From contig NZ_PSLQ01000007.1 in the NCBI RefSeq assembly GCF_040289685.1, forward strand, positions 1 through 64,000: a stretch of DNA of 64,000 nucleotides. The letters run 5' to 3'. Shown here one piece after another: positions 54,097 to 63,579 of the stretch. Under the pieces are notes generated by a model. It saw only the letters and a program-made list of their open reading frames with translations. It made no database searches and was not told the origin of the DNA. Both the position numbers and the translations under genes were made by a program. The stretch's first letter is position 1, and each line of letters opens with the position of its first letter. Source of the DNA: Pyrinomonas sp040289685 (lineage in GTDB: Bacteria > Acidobacteriota > Blastocatellia > Pyrinomonadales > Pyrinomonadaceae).

Positions 54097-55346
54097 GCGC
54101 CGTGCGGTTGATGCCCGGCGGCGTCAATTCTCCGGTGCGCGCCTTTCGCGCCGTGGGTGGAACACCGCGTTTCATACGCGAAGCCAAAGGCGCGACGATC
54201 ACCGATGCCGATGGTCGGCGTTACATCGACTATGTCGGTTCATGGGGACCGATGATCCTCGGCCATGCGGATGCAGAGGTGACGGAAGCGATCAAGCGCG
54301 CGTTGGAGCGTGGCACGAGCTACGGCGCGCCGACGGAGCTAGAGGTCGAAATGGCGGCGGAGATCATCGAGGCCGTGCCGTCGGTCGAGATGGTGCGCAT
54401 GGTTAACAGCGGCACTGAAGCTGTGATGGCGGCGATCAGGCTAGCTCGCGGCGTTACGGGGCGGACCAAGATCGTCAAATTTGAAGGCTGCTATCACGGT
54501 CACGTTGATAGTCTGCTTGTGCGCGCCGGTTCCGGCGTGGCGACGCTCGGTCTGCCCGATAGTCCGGGCGTTCCAACGTCGCTAGCGCAGAACACGCTAA
54601 CCGTTCCTTTCAACGACGCCGAGGCTTTGGATCGCGTCTTCGCTGAACACCGCGACATCGCCGCGGTGATCGTCGAACCGGTGGTCGGCAACATGGGATG
54701 TGTGCCGCCGCGCCCCGGATTTCTCGCGCGCCTGCGCGACGTAACGCGGCGCAACGGCGCGTTGCTCATTTTCGACGAGGTAATGACCGGTTTCCGACTG
54801 GCACGCGGCGGCGCGCAAGAGCTTTATGGTGTGACGCCCGACCTAACGACGCTCGGCAAGATCATCGGCGGCGGTCTGCCTGTTGGGGCTTACGGCGGAA
54901 GCCGCGACATCATGCAGTACGTCGCGCCAGCTGGACCGGTTTATCAAGCCGGCACGCTCGCTGGCAATCCCATTGCGATGACAGCCGGGCTTGCGACGCT
55001 GCGACGTTTACGCGATCCGCACGTCTACCAACGTTTGGAAGAGGCTGGGGCGCGACTCTGTGCCGGATTGGCCGAAGCGGCGCGCGCGGCGGACGTGCCA
55101 GTGACGATCAACCGCGTTGGTTCGATGTGGACCATCTTTTTCAATGATGGTCCGGTATGGGATTGGACCGCAGCCGCGCGAAGCGACCGCGCGCGTTTCG
55201 CACGCTTCTTCCACGCTATGCTCGACGAGGGGGTTTATCTTCCGCCTTCGCAGTTCGAAGCTGCCTTCATCGGCTTGGCGCACACAGACGAGGTGCTTGA
55301 ACGAACCGTCACGGCCGCACGCAATGCCTTCGCTGCGATGCGTTAA
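54057..55346 (+). CDS. hemL: Glutamate-1-semialdehyde 2,1-aminomutase
   Basis: A 429-residue PLP enzyme that forms 5-aminolevulinate for tetrapyrrole synthesis by the C5 pathway. The N-terminal RLMPGGVNSPVRAF, FEGCYHGH and FDEVMTGFRLARGG are diagnostic. The PLP Lys is in TTLGKIIGGGLP (about 268). ATG 54057 gives the normal family length. An ATG 48 bases upstream, produced by a tandem duplication, would add 16 residues that repeat the first 16. The frame is open still further upstream to 53880, but that part is not family-like. No other heme genes are adjacent. Confidence 0.96.
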   Translation: MKNDHSRSEELYRRAVRLMPGGVNSPVRAFRAVGGTPRFIREAKGATITDADGRRYIDYVGSWGPMILGHADAEVTEAIKRALERGTSYGAPTELEVEMAAEIIEAVPSVEMVRMVNSGTEAVMAAIRLARGVTGRTKIVKFEGCYHGHVDSLLVRAGSGVATLGLPDSPGVPTSLAQNTLTVPFNDAEALDRVFAEHRDIAAVIVEPVVGNMGCVPPRPGFLARLRDVTRRNGALLIFDEVMTGFRLARGGAQELYGVTPDLTTLGKIIGGGLPVGAYGGSRDIMQYVAPAGPVYQAGTLAGNPIAMTAGLATLRRLRDPHVYQRLEEAGARLCAGLAEAARAADVPVTINRVGSMWTIFFNDGPVWDWTAAARSDRARFARFFHAMLDEGVYLPPSQFEAAFIGLAHTDEVLERTVTAARNAFAAMR

Positions 55347-55477
55347 GCTTCAAGCGCGTGGCTGGGGATCAAACGTGGGATTTCGCCGTTGAGCTTGCGT
55401 CAACGCCCGTTGCTCGCTGAAGCGAAACCATCGAACATCTTTCCCACTCAGCACGCGACGCGCAGCGCGATCGGTCC

Positions 55478-56779
55478 CTATTCGCGCACGACGATCGTAC
55501 CGGATAACAGATCGTGCAGGGCGCGCCCTTCGGCGTTGACGAGCGAATAGAAGAGACCCAATCCAAACGTCGCCAACGACAGCATGAGCGCCAACGCGCG
55601 GCGTGCTGCTTGCCCGAAGGTCGGTATCAAGCCGGTCTTGGCGTCCACAACGCGCACCGAAACGAGCCACATGCCGAAGGTACGCCCTGCAAAGGTCACG
55701 GCGGCGACAGAATAGAGGAAAGTCATCGAAAGGCAGATGCCGAGCATGATTGCACGGACGCGCGGATCGGCCCAGTTGCTGCTCGTAATTTCGATGACGG
55801 CGGCAAACGGCGAAGAGAAGAACGCGACGACGAGAAGGTCAACCGCTGCCGCGACCATGCGCGCCGAAAATGGGGCGCGATCGTCGATCAATTGACGAAT
55901 GGATGTCGCACGGCGTTGCTCTTCCTGTTCCGCTTCGAGGCGCGCGATCAATGCGTCATCAAGCACGCCATCGAAGACGCGCCGCGGTTGCGGGCGCGCT
56001 CCCTCGACAAAAGGTGCACGCGGCGCACCCGCTTTGATGTCGGTCGCGTGCGGCGACACTTCTTGACGCGGCGCGGTTGCTGTCTCGCGTTGCGAAGCCT
56101 CATGACGCAGCAGCGGTTCTCGATGCTCTGTCGCACGATCTTCTCGACGAAGCGGCGTGTGCGCTTCCGTCGCGTCGCTTCGCGCAACGACCTCGCGAAT
56201 GGCGCGCGATGCTTTGCTATCTGCGGTCTTTTGCTTGGGCTGTTCTAGCTTGCGTTGCGGCGACTCCGGTAACGGCGCGGGCTGTTCCGTTTGGGGCGAG
56301 GCAAGCTGCGGGCGGCGGTCCTTTTGCGGTGCCGCCGCTTTCTCCTCCGTCTGTTGAACGCGCGCCAAAGCTGCTGCCGCTCTGCCGCTGCTGGTCCGGT
56401 AAGCGACCGGTTGCTGGCGCGCGCGTTCCAAACGCCGCAGTGCTGCGGCGACGATTGGATTGGTCGGCGTTTCGGGTTTGGAGATGAGGTTAAGGGAAGA
56501 CGACTCGCGCCGCTCTTCAGCGCGCGCCGCTTCGCGCGCACGTCGCTCTTGGATTTCACGCACGCGCGCGCTCAACTCTTTGCGCCAAGCCGGTTGTGGA
56601 GCGCGCGCGTTGCCGGGAAATTCGATCAACGTCGAACCTTTGTGTGTTGCCTCCTTGGGCTGTGCAATCAGCGGGCGCACCTCCGCTGTGCCGTTCGGCG
56701 ATTCGCTCGCCGCGACACGACAATGTGGACAGCGGTCCAGCGAGTCGTCGAAGACGGCATTGCATGCGCTGCACTGCAT
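55478..56779 (-). CDS. Zinc-ribbon / RDD-family membrane protein
   Basis: A 433-residue protein. The N-terminus is a zinc ribbon (CSACN...CPHC, residues 3-22). A long, charged, low-complexity linker rich in Arg, Glu, Pro and Ala fills about 30-300. The C-terminal 130 residues form an RDD domain with about three membrane helices, starting RAPFSARMVAAAVDLLVV and containing FAGRTFGMWLVSVRVVD. RDD proteins have been linked to ion transport, but their role is mostly unknown. ATG 56779 follows GGAGGT about 12 bases upstream. The gene is convergent with hemL. Confidence 0.82.
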   Translation of the reverse strand: MQCSACNAVFDDSLDRCPHCRVAASESPNGTAEVRPLIAQPKEATHKGSTLIEFPGNARAPQPAWRKELSARVREIQERRAREAARAEERRESSSLNLISKPETPTNPIVAAALRRLERARQQPVAYRTSSGRAAAALARVQQTEEKAAAPQKDRRPQLASPQTEQPAPLPESPQRKLEQPKQKTADSKASRAIREVVARSDATEAHTPLRREDRATEHREPLLRHEASQRETATAPRQEVSPHATDIKAGAPRAPFVEGARPQPRRVFDGVLDDALIARLEAEQEEQRRATSIRQLIDDRAPFSARMVAAAVDLLVVAFFSSPFAAVIEITSSNWADPRVRAIMLGICLSMTFLYSVAAVTFAGRTFGMWLVSVRVVDAKTGLIPTFGQAARRALALMLSLATFGLGLFYSLVNAEGRALHDLLSGTIVVRE

Positions 56780-57166
56780 TTTTGGTCCAAACCTCCAAAA
56801 AGGATCTCGATTCGTCGGTTCGGAACAGCGGTTGGATCCCGAAGCTCCTAACCCCAAGCGCGTTACGAAGTCGCGGCGGATGCTATCAGAAATTACTTTA
56901 AGTCGTCAATCGGAAAGCACACAAGAGACTGTGGTTGACGTTTTGGGCACCGCAACATACAGTTCCGCCTGCGTTTTGATTTTTGGAACCGCTGATGTTT
57001 ACCGAAAAACCGTGGGGCTCGCGGTTGGCGCGCTCGTTACCACCGTCACTAGCATAGTTTGATCTTCCGTCGAAGCTTAATGCGACTCGGAGCATGAGCC
57101 AAGCGCGAGCATGTTACTGACGTTGTGCAGGCCGGTCTTTCGTCGAGCTGTGAGGTGGGAACTAGA
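56780..57166. other. Gap between the RDD gene and DUF2203 gene
   Basis: No gene is supported. The minus-strand ribosome binding site of the RDD gene is at the left edge. The region is slightly more AT-rich than its surroundings, with no strong hairpin or repeat. Confidence 0.45.
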
Positions 57167-57541
57167 CTAAAGCGGTTGGCGTCCGGCAAAGCCAGCATCC
57201 CATTCGTGCCACCACTGTATGCGATCGCCTTCGCCCATGTGCCAGCAAAGGAGCACTACTCGCCCGTCACGCATATGCGGAAAATCGACCAGCCCGCGAT
57301 CTAGATCCTTCAATTGTACGCCGAGCGCACCGAGTTCGGCCATCTTTTCGCTGAGCTGCACAAGCGCCGCGGCATAGGCGGTGCCGCCCTCGACGCCGCC
57401 GGTCCAGTTAGCTTTATCAGCAGCCAAGCGCGCCCGGTCGCGCAGCGTGCGCAAGCGACCGTGCACCTTTTGGAGTTCGACCAGAATGGCGCGCACGGTC
57501 GGGAGCAATCGATTGGCCTCTTCGATAGTGAAGAGCTTCAT
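57167..57541 (-). CDS. DUF2203 family protein
   Basis: A 124-residue soluble protein of the DUF2203 family: FTIEEANRLLPTVRAIL, then a coiled-coil helix, GVQLKDLDRGLVDFP and VLLCWHMGEGDRIQWWHE. These blocks are the whole of the family domain. Function is unknown; the family is common in Acidobacteriota and related phyla. It starts 57 bases after the NYN-nuclease gene on the same strand and is probably in its operon. Confidence 0.9.
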   Translation of the reverse strand: MKLFTIEEANRLLPTVRAILVELQKVHGRLRTLRDRARLAADKANWTGGVEGGTAYAAALVQLSEKMAELGALGVQLKDLDRGLVDFPHMRDGRVVLLCWHMGEGDRIQWWHEWDAGFAGRQPL

Positions 57542-57598
57542 CGCTTTTGGCGCAACTTCGGAGCACGCGCTCTTCGTTGCAAAGCGGGGTTCTCAAAA

Positions 57599-58396
57599 TC
57601 AATCATCCGTCACACGGATCAGATCGCTCACTCCGCTCTGCCCTTCGCCCAGATGGAAAGGATCGTCGTCATCGGAGACGATGATCCTGAAGGATCCGCT
57701 TTCCATCTCGTCGTTTGCGGCAGCGCGTGTTTCATTTCGCGGCCCTTCTGCGGGCGTTTGCGCCGCTGAGTTGGCGCGTTGGTGGTGAACCAGCGACGGA
57801 TCGTTCGTCTCCGCATGATGGCGCGGGTGATCATGCGGATAGCGCTCGTAGTAACGCGAGTGATGGTGCGGATCTTTGCGGATGCGGTCGGCGATCTCGC
57901 CTAGATCGATGAAGTAGTCGGCGACATCGATCAGCTTCGGCGCCGTGTTGGAGCGGAAGCCAGCCACTTCCACGCGACATCCCTTGTAAGCGACGGCATT
58001 GACCGCGTAGACGAAATCCTCATCGCCTGAAACGAGCACCGCCGTGTTGTAGCGACCGGCTAGCGTCAGCATATCGACGGTGATCTCGACATCGAGGTTG
58101 GCCTTGCGCGTGCCATCGTAAAAGGTCTTCAATTCTTTCTGCACGACGCGAAAGCCGTTGCGGCGCATCCAGAGCAGAAAGTTTTGCTGCCGTTCAGCTC
58201 CAGCATCCACGCCCGTGTAGAAGAAAGCGCGCAACAAACGCCCGTCTCCGAGCAGAACGCGAAGCAGTTTGTTGTAATCGATGTCTATGTTGTGAAAGCG
58301 GGCCGCGTGGAAAAGGTTATTGCCATCAATGAAGACTGCCACACGCCCGCGATAACCTAGCTGCCATGAAATGTTGTTAGTTGGATCGTAGTACAT
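57599..58396 (-). CDS. NYN-domain (LabA-like) ribonuclease candidate
   Basis: A 265-residue protein. The NYN domain (about 18-170, PIN-like fold) has FIDGNNLFHAAR, the Asp in LDVEITVDML and SGDEDFVYAVNAV, the acidic residues that coordinate metal for RNA cleavage. The last 95 residues are low complexity, with a His-rich patch (DPHHHSRYYERYPHDHPRHH, about 176-195) and an acidic end. Such tails may bind metal or partners. The DUF2203 gene lies just downstream. Confidence 0.88.
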   Translation of the reverse strand: MYYDPTNNISWQLGYRGRVAVFIDGNNLFHAARFHNIDIDYNKLLRVLLGDGRLLRAFFYTGVDAGAERQQNFLLWMRRNGFRVVQKELKTFYDGTRKANLDVEITVDMLTLAGRYNTAVLVSGDEDFVYAVNAVAYKGCRVEVAGFRSNTAPKLIDVADYFIDLGEIADRIRKDPHHHSRYYERYPHDHPRHHAETNDPSLVHHQRANSAAQTPAEGPRNETRAAANDEMESGSFRIIVSDDDDPFHLGEGQSGVSDLIRVTDD

Positions 58397-58574
58397 AGGT
58401 TTTGATTGAACGCTCCGAAAGAGAAGAGGCTCACAAACTCCGCATACATAGGATGCCGTCTTGATCTTTCCAGGTCAAGCTTTTAAGAGCTTCGAGGCGG
58501 TTTCACCGCGAAAGATCGTCGACGCGGCATCGGATGAGCGGGCACCGGTGTTGCGCTGCTCGGCTTGCAGCTCG

Positions 58575-59342
58575 TCAACGCTGCGCGGCGAGCGGCTCGC
58601 CGGTGCGCGCGTCGATGTACACAGGCGCGCCTTGCCCGACGACTTCCCAAGCGAGATGAAGGTTCAACGTGGAGGGCGTTTGGGCGATGGGGAAGATCAC
58701 CAAACGCCGCACGGCAGTTCCGCCCGCACGTCGCACCGCCTGTTCAGCGCTGATGGTCGGACGAAGTTCTGCGACGCTGCGCGTCACGCGTCTGGCATCC
58801 GGAATGGCCGAGCTGGAGAGGTTCAACAACTGGCCATCCGGCAGCGTCGTAATCTCCACCGCGCCGTAGCCATTTACGAGCGGATAGACGAAAGCGCTCT
58901 GCTGATAACGCAGGACGCGACTGCCTTGCGGACCATCTTCTACCGCGACGAGCGAAAGCGCGGTTGGCTCTGTGCCGAGAAGCGTCCCGTATGCGGCGAT
59001 GAAACGGCGCGCCGCTTCGCGCAGTTCGTCTTCGCTCATCATCTGCTGTAGGCCGAGGCGCGGCAGGCGCAAACGGGTCGGCAGCGCAGGCAACGCGCGA
59101 ATCGTCGCCATCACCGGGTCTAGTTCGGGATTCGGAGCGCGCTCGATCCCTTGATTGCGCACAAGCTGTGTCCACGCGGCCAACGCTTGCTCGCGACGCG
59201 AAGCGTCGAAAGTCAGGTTCGGCGGATAGGGAGAAGATTTTGCGCGCGGTTGCCCCGTCTCGGGTCGCGGCGCAAACAGCCCACAGGCTGCGCCGAGCGC
59301 AGCCAAAAACGCCAGCAACGAGATCTTTCGACCGGCTCTCAT
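58575..59342 (-). CDS. Exported protein with peptidase-propeptide-like domain
   Basis: A 255-residue protein with an N-terminal export signal (KISLLAFLAALGAACGLF); the Cys may be lipidated, although the lipobox is imperfect. The middle (about 110-190) resembles the FTP/PepSY propeptide of thermolysin-like proteases: FVYPLVNGYGAVEITTLPDG. The C-terminal part has LAWEVVGQGAPVYIDARTGE, also propeptide-like. No peptidase domain follows, so it is an orphan propeptide-type protein, possibly an inhibitor. ATG 59342 is chosen at the signal peptide; the frame extends to 59552 without similarity. Confidence 0.75.
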   Translation of the reverse strand: MRAGRKISLLAFLAALGAACGLFAPRPETGQPRAKSSPYPPNLTFDASRREQALAAWTQLVRNQGIERAPNPELDPVMATIRALPALPTRLRLPRLGLQQMMSEDELREAARRFIAAYGTLLGTEPTALSLVAVEDGPQGSRVLRYQQSAFVYPLVNGYGAVEITTLPDGQLLNLSSSAIPDARRVTRSVAELRPTISAEQAVRRAGGTAVRRLVIFPIAQTPSTLNLHLAWEVVGQGAPVYIDARTGEPLAAQR

Positions 59343-59430
59343 CTGGTCCGGCGCTGAAAGGGCAATGCGCGCTCTCCTTTGGTCGAAGGCTACTGCTGCG
59401 CGCGGATTATAGCGCACCGTCCGTTGACGA

Positions 59431-59459
59431 TTGCAAAGCTGCGTGATGGGCGCGATAAT
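59431..59459 (+). promoter_or_regulatory. Candidate promoter of the zinc-ribbon gene (near-leaderless)
   Basis: TTGCAA at 59431-59436, a 17-base spacer and GATAAT at 59454-59459. The ATG at 59470 is ten bases after the -10, leaving a leader of about four bases. Confidence 0.5.
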
Positions 59460-59469
59460 CTTCGGTGCG

Positions 59470-60465
59470 ATGAGTCCTCGTCCACCAAGCGACGGGTGCA
59501 CGAAGTGGACGCAAGCCGAGTTGGTCCAGTGCGAAAGCTGCGGGCGGCGCAACGCTCCGACGCGGACGCGCTGTCTTTACTGCGGCGCAGCTCTTCCAGC
59601 CAAAGACGTTGTCTTGACCGGCGGGCGCATCGTAGCTCGATCTCTAGAAGAATGGGAACGTGGATTCAACGTTTGCGCGCTGCCAAACAGACCGCCTAGC
59701 GCTGCTCAACTGCCGCGATTGGCCGAGTGGTTGGATGTCGAAACGGATCTGTTGCGCGATGCGTTGGCGATGCAGTGCGCCTTGCCTTTGGCGCGCGTTG
59801 CCACGGAAGAGCAAGCCCGATCCGTGCAAACGATGATGCGGGAAGCCAACCTTACGACCTCGATCATCGCCGATGAGGAATTGAACGGCGATGCGCCGTT
59901 GCGCCTTCGCCGGTTGGCTTTTCTCGATGAGCGACTGGCGGCGTGGACCGTGCTCGACGAACGCATCACCGCGAATTGGGAGGAACTGCGGCTCATCGTG
60001 CGCGGACGCATTCGCACGCACCGACTAGAGGTCGAAGAGCGTGGTGGGCGAGGCGCGGAGACGCGCGAAATCATCGAGGCGCGCGATTTCACCTCGGATT
60101 ATCTGGTGATCGATCTGTTCGGGTTTGGGCCGCGACCGTGGCGCGTCGTCGCGCATGGGTTCGACTTCAGTTGTCTCGGCGAAAGAAGAAGTCTGTTGGC
60201 CGAAGAGAACTCGAACGCACTGATTGAAGAGATCGCGCGACGAGCGAACCGCGCCGTATGCGATGACCTTTACGAGAAGGCGCGTCGGTGGCTCGATATC
60301 GTGTGGCCGCCCGCGGCGCGCACGGAGTCGGCTGGCGTACGGCGCGCTGGTCTGGGTCGCATACACACGGCGATGACTACTTTGGTGAGCAACGAGCGTC
60401 AATTCGCGCGCTATGGCAGTTTGCAACTGAAAGCGCTCAACCTAGTAATGGGCGGTGTGGCGTGA
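59470..60465 (+). CDS. Zinc-ribbon protein of unknown function
   Basis: A 331-residue soluble protein. A zinc ribbon (CESCGRRNAPTRTRCLYCG, about 21-39) is followed by a region with two alpha/beta repeats (about 70-150) and a C-terminal domain (about 155-330) with VIDLFGFGPRPWRVVAHGFDF. I cannot assign a family. ATG 59470 fits the upstream promoter; the frame is open to 59431. The stop overlaps the rlmB GTG start (GTGA), so the two are translationally coupled, hinting at a role with RNA or ribosomes, which is inference only. Confidence 0.75.
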   Translation: MSPRPPSDGCTKWTQAELVQCESCGRRNAPTRTRCLYCGAALPAKDVVLTGGRIVARSLEEWERGFNVCALPNRPPSAAQLPRLAEWLDVETDLLRDALAMQCALPLARVATEEQARSVQTMMREANLTTSIIADEELNGDAPLRLRRLAFLDERLAAWTVLDERITANWEELRLIVRGRIRTHRLEVEERGGRGAETREIIEARDFTSDYLVIDLFGFGPRPWRVVAHGFDFSCLGERRSLLAEENSNALIEEIARRANRAVCDDLYEKARRWLDIVWPPAARTESAGVRRAGLGRIHTAMTTLVSNERQFARYGSLQLKALNLVMGGVA

Positions 60466-61238
60466 AGATCGAAGATAGAGCGAGCGCGATCATCTACGGT
60501 GTGGGGCCCGTTCTCGAAGCCTTGCGTGCGGGAACAAGGTCGGTCGAGAAGATTCTGGTCGCCGCAAGCGCGCACCATGCGCGGTTGAACGCGCTTCGTG
60601 AGATGGCGCGCGTTTGCGGCGTTCCCGTGCTGCGCGTGCCGCGAGTGGAATTGGAGCGGCTCGCAGCGCACGCCAATCACCAAGGCGTAGTCGCTTTCGT
60701 CGCTGCCGCGCGCTACGCCGAGGCGACGGAGTTGCTTGATCGTTTAGCAAAACAGATCGGCACTGCTGATCCGCCGCTCGCGCTCGTCCTCGACCGAATC
60801 GAGGACCCGCGCAATTTGGGAGCGATCGTGCGCACGGCTGAGTGCGTTGGCGCGCACGCCGTCTTCATCCCGACGCGACACGCTGCCGGGTTGACCGACG
60901 CCGCCGCTAAAACAGCCGCGGGTGCGCTCGAATACGTGCCGGTGGCGCGTGTGGCGAACATTGCGCAGCTTGCCGAAGAGTTCAAACAACGCCACATCTG
61001 GACCGTGGGAACCGCTCAGGATGGCGAGCTCGTTTATACCGACTGGGACTGGACGCAACCGTGCGCCCTCTTTCTTGGCAGCGAGGGCGAAGGTTTACGG
61101 CGACTCGTCCGCGAACGGTGCGATGTGGTGGTACGCATCCCGCTCCGCGGGCGTACGGAATCCTTGAACGTTTCGGTGGCGGCGGGCGCAATTCTTTTCG
61201 AAGCATTGCGCCAGAGAGCGGTTGCAGGTCTTGCCTGA
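60462..61238 (+). CDS. rlmB: TrmH-family rRNA 2'-O-methyltransferase (RlmB-like)
   Basis: A 258-residue SpoU-class methyltransferase. The N-terminal substrate-binding domain (about 10-85) starts IIYGVGPVLEALRAG. The SPOUT domain has motif 1 DRIEDPRNLGAIVRTAE, motif 2 LFLGSEGEGL and motif 3 IPLRGRTESLNVSVAAG, which form the SAM-binding knot. RlmB methylates G2251 of 23S rRNA; related TrmH enzymes act elsewhere, so the exact target is likely but not certain. The GTG start overlaps the preceding stop by four bases. Confidence 0.9.
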   Translation: MKIEDRASAIIYGVGPVLEALRAGTRSVEKILVAASAHHARLNALREMARVCGVPVLRVPRVELERLAAHANHQGVVAFVAAARYAEATELLDRLAKQIGTADPPLALVLDRIEDPRNLGAIVRTAECVGAHAVFIPTRHAAGLTDAAAKTAAGALEYVPVARVANIAQLAEEFKQRHIWTVGTAQDGELVYTDWDWTQPCALFLGSEGEGLRRLVRERCDVVVRIPLRGRTESLNVSVAAGAILFEALRQRAVAGLA

Positions 61239-61322
61239 TGCGGCCAATGCAGACGTAGTTTGGGCATCGGCGTGCGGGCATTGCTTGATCCATGCGACCA
61301 AACGCACATGTGGGAGGTCGAA

Positions 61323-61817
61323 ATGTTTTGTCCAAAATGCGGCGTGAAGAACATGGATGACGCGAAGTTCTGTCGTGCTTGCGGGGCGAACATCAGCCTC
61401 GTTTCGCAAGCGCTCGAAGGACGGCTCGCCGATGCCAAAGCTCCGGACTGGTATCGGCTGGGTGTAGGCAGTCCGCCGAGCATCGAAAAGGGCGTGCGCG
61501 AGATATTCATGGGGATCGGCTTTCTGTTGATCGCTTTGGCCATTTTGATCTTCGCGCCAGGCGGCTCGATGTGGTGGTTCTGGATGCTAATTCCGACTTT
61601 CGCGCTGGTCGGCGGTGGCGTCGGCCAAATCGTCCGCCTGCGGCGCGACCAAGCGCTACGCCCGCGTTCGGATGCAGGTGCGTCGGCGCGTCCGACGATC
61701 GACGAGCAATGTTCATCGCCCTCGAGCGTGACTGAAAGGACGACGAAACTTTTGGAGAAACAAGCGGACACGTTGACCGCTCGACTTGTCGAAGAAGGGG
61801 CTGAGCGGAAAAAGTAG
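61323..61817 (+). CDS. Small zinc-ribbon membrane protein
   Basis: A 164-residue protein with an N-terminal zinc ribbon (CPKCG...CRACG, residues 3-21) and two membrane helices (about 62-77 and 83-102) around a short periplasmic turn (APGGSMWW). The C-terminal tail is charged. ATG 61323 has GGAGGT six bases upstream, so the earlier in-frame codons at 61260 and 61308 are less likely. The architecture is common in uncharacterised 'zinc-ribbon domain-containing' proteins; no function is known. Confidence 0.78.
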   Translation: MFCPKCGVKNMDDAKFCRACGANISLVSQALEGRLADAKAPDWYRLGVGSPPSIEKGVREIFMGIGFLLIALAILIFAPGGSMWWFWMLIPTFALVGGGVGQIVRLRRDQALRPRSDAGASARPTIDEQCSSPSSVTERTTKLLEKQADTLTARLVEEGAERKK

Positions 61818-61850
61818 GCTAAAGAGCAAGGAGCGTCGTTCGATCAAGAA

Positions 61851-63440
61851 GTGCCGGGAACCTCTCACGAAGATCGCATAGGTGTTGAAACTGCTGCGCC
61901 GAAGATCTGTGTGGCGCTGAGTGCGCCAACCATCGACGCCGCACGGCGAATGCTTGAACGGGCGCGGTGCGCGACGGCGGATCTGGCTGAATTGCGGCTC
62001 GATCATTTGACGGAAGCGTCCGCTTTGCTCGACGCAAATTCCGCCGTTTTCGCCGCGCTCTGTCGGTTGGTGCGCGAGCGACCGCTGCCGCTGATTCTGA
62101 CGTTGCGGCCTGAAGAAGAAGGGGGACGTTGCTCCTTTGCGTTGGCTGACAGGGCGCGTTTCTGGGGGCAATTGCGCGCGCACGGCGCAATGCCGGAATT
62201 CATCGATCTGGAACTCGAATTGGTGGAAGCCTTGCGTGCAGACGATCTCGGTTGGTCCAGCGTCATCTGTTCCCATCACGATCTATTGGGTGCGATGGAG
62301 GATCTCGATGCGCTTTACGAAAGAATGGCGCGTACGCCAGCGCGCATCATCAAGATCGCCGTCACGGCGCACGACGCCCTCGATTGTCTGCCGCTCTTTC
62401 GCTTGCTCGAAAGGGCGCAACGAGAACGGCGCGAACTGATCGCCATTGCGATGGGCACGGGCGGCATTGCCACGCGCCTCCTCGCGCACGGAGCTTTTTT
62501 GACCTACGCTTCGCTGGAGCGCGGAGGCGGCACGGCTCCGGGTCAGGTCTGGATCGAAGACCTGATCGAATCTTATCGCCTTCGCTCCATCGAGCGACGG
62601 ACGCCGCTTTACGGCGTCATCGGTGCGCCCATAGGTCACTCGCTCTCGCCCGCAATGCACAATCGCGCCCTGATCGAAGCCGGTTTGAGAGGCGTTTACG
62701 TTCCGTTTGAAACAGGTGATGGACGCGCTTTTATCCGTCGCCTGCTCCATCCGCAAACGCGCGAAGTCGATTGGCATTGGCGCGGATTGAGCGTGACGGC
62801 GCCGCACAAAGAGAGCGTCATCGAATGCATGGATGAGCTGGACGAGGTGGCGCAACGGACGGGCGCGGTCAACACCGTGGTGGTACGAGGTAGAGAATTA
62901 CACGGTTACAACACGGACGTTGAAGGCTTTCTCGCGCCTTTGCGTGGCCTGCTCGATCTCGCTGGTGCACGCGCAGCGGTCATCGGTGCTGGAGGCGCGG
63001 CGCGCGCTGCCGCATGGGCCTTGCGTCGCGCGGGGGCTGAAGTCGTGCTGTTTGCGCGTTCGCCGGAGCGGGCGCGTCTGCTCGCGCGCGCCTTCGAGCT
63101 GGATGTCGCTCGGCTTGCCGGGGCTCGTTTCTCTTCTTTCGATCTGGTGGTCAACACGACGCCGCTTGGAACGCGCGGCGCCCATGAAGATGGATCGCCC
63201 GTTGACGCTGAACAATTGCGCGGCGCGCGTATCGCCTACGACATGGTTTATAATCCGCCTGAGACGCGCTTCATTCGTCAAGCTCGGCAAGTCGGGTGTC
63301 GAACGGTGGGCGGTCTGCACATGCTGGTCGAACAGGCCGCGTGGCAGTTCGAATTGTGGACTGGCAGAAGCGCTCCGCGCCAAGCGATGCTGGAAGCCGC
63401 GCGGCAAGCGTTGAGCGAACGTTCTGCTCGAGACGAGTGA
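61851..63440 (+). CDS. aroDE: Fused 3-dehydroquinate dehydratase / shikimate dehydrogenase
   Basis: A 529-residue fusion that catalyses steps 3 and 4 of the shikimate pathway. Residues about 15-240 are a type I dehydroquinate dehydratase with the catalytic His in ICSHHD and the Schiff-base Lys in IIKIAV. Residues about 255-525 are shikimate dehydrogenase: GVIGAPIGHSLSPAMHN, the catalytic Lys in VTAPHKE, GAVNTVV, GYNTD and the NADP loop VIGAGGAARAAAWAL. The start is GTG 61851, since there is no in-frame ATG at the right place. Plants and some bacteria have the same fusion order. Shikimate feeds chorismate, the substrate of MqnA encoded about 18 kb away. Confidence 0.95.
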   Translation: MPGTSHEDRIGVETAAPKICVALSAPTIDAARRMLERARCATADLAELRLDHLTEASALLDANSAVFAALCRLVRERPLPLILTLRPEEEGGRCSFALADRARFWGQLRAHGAMPEFIDLELELVEALRADDLGWSSVICSHHDLLGAMEDLDALYERMARTPARIIKIAVTAHDALDCLPLFRLLERAQRERRELIAIAMGTGGIATRLLAHGAFLTYASLERGGGTAPGQVWIEDLIESYRLRSIERRTPLYGVIGAPIGHSLSPAMHNRALIEAGLRGVYVPFETGDGRAFIRRLLHPQTREVDWHWRGLSVTAPHKESVIECMDELDEVAQRTGAVNTVVVRGRELHGYNTDVEGFLAPLRGLLDLAGARAAVIGAGGAARAAAWALRRAGAEVVLFARSPERARLLARAFELDVARLAGARFSSFDLVVNTTPLGTRGAHEDGSPVDAEQLRGARIAYDMVYNPPETRFIRQARQVGCRTVGGLHMLVEQAAWQFELWTGRSAPRQAMLEAARQALSERSARDE

Positions 63441-63579
63441 CGTAAGAAGTGTCGCGGCGCTCAGGCACGAATCGTCCTTCGGATCGACCTTGCGATTAGC
63501 GCGAGTCGGGCCGATCGTCAAACAGAAGGGATTCGTCGCTTGGGGCGCAAAGGTCTTTCTCCAAAAAGCCTGTTTCCGC

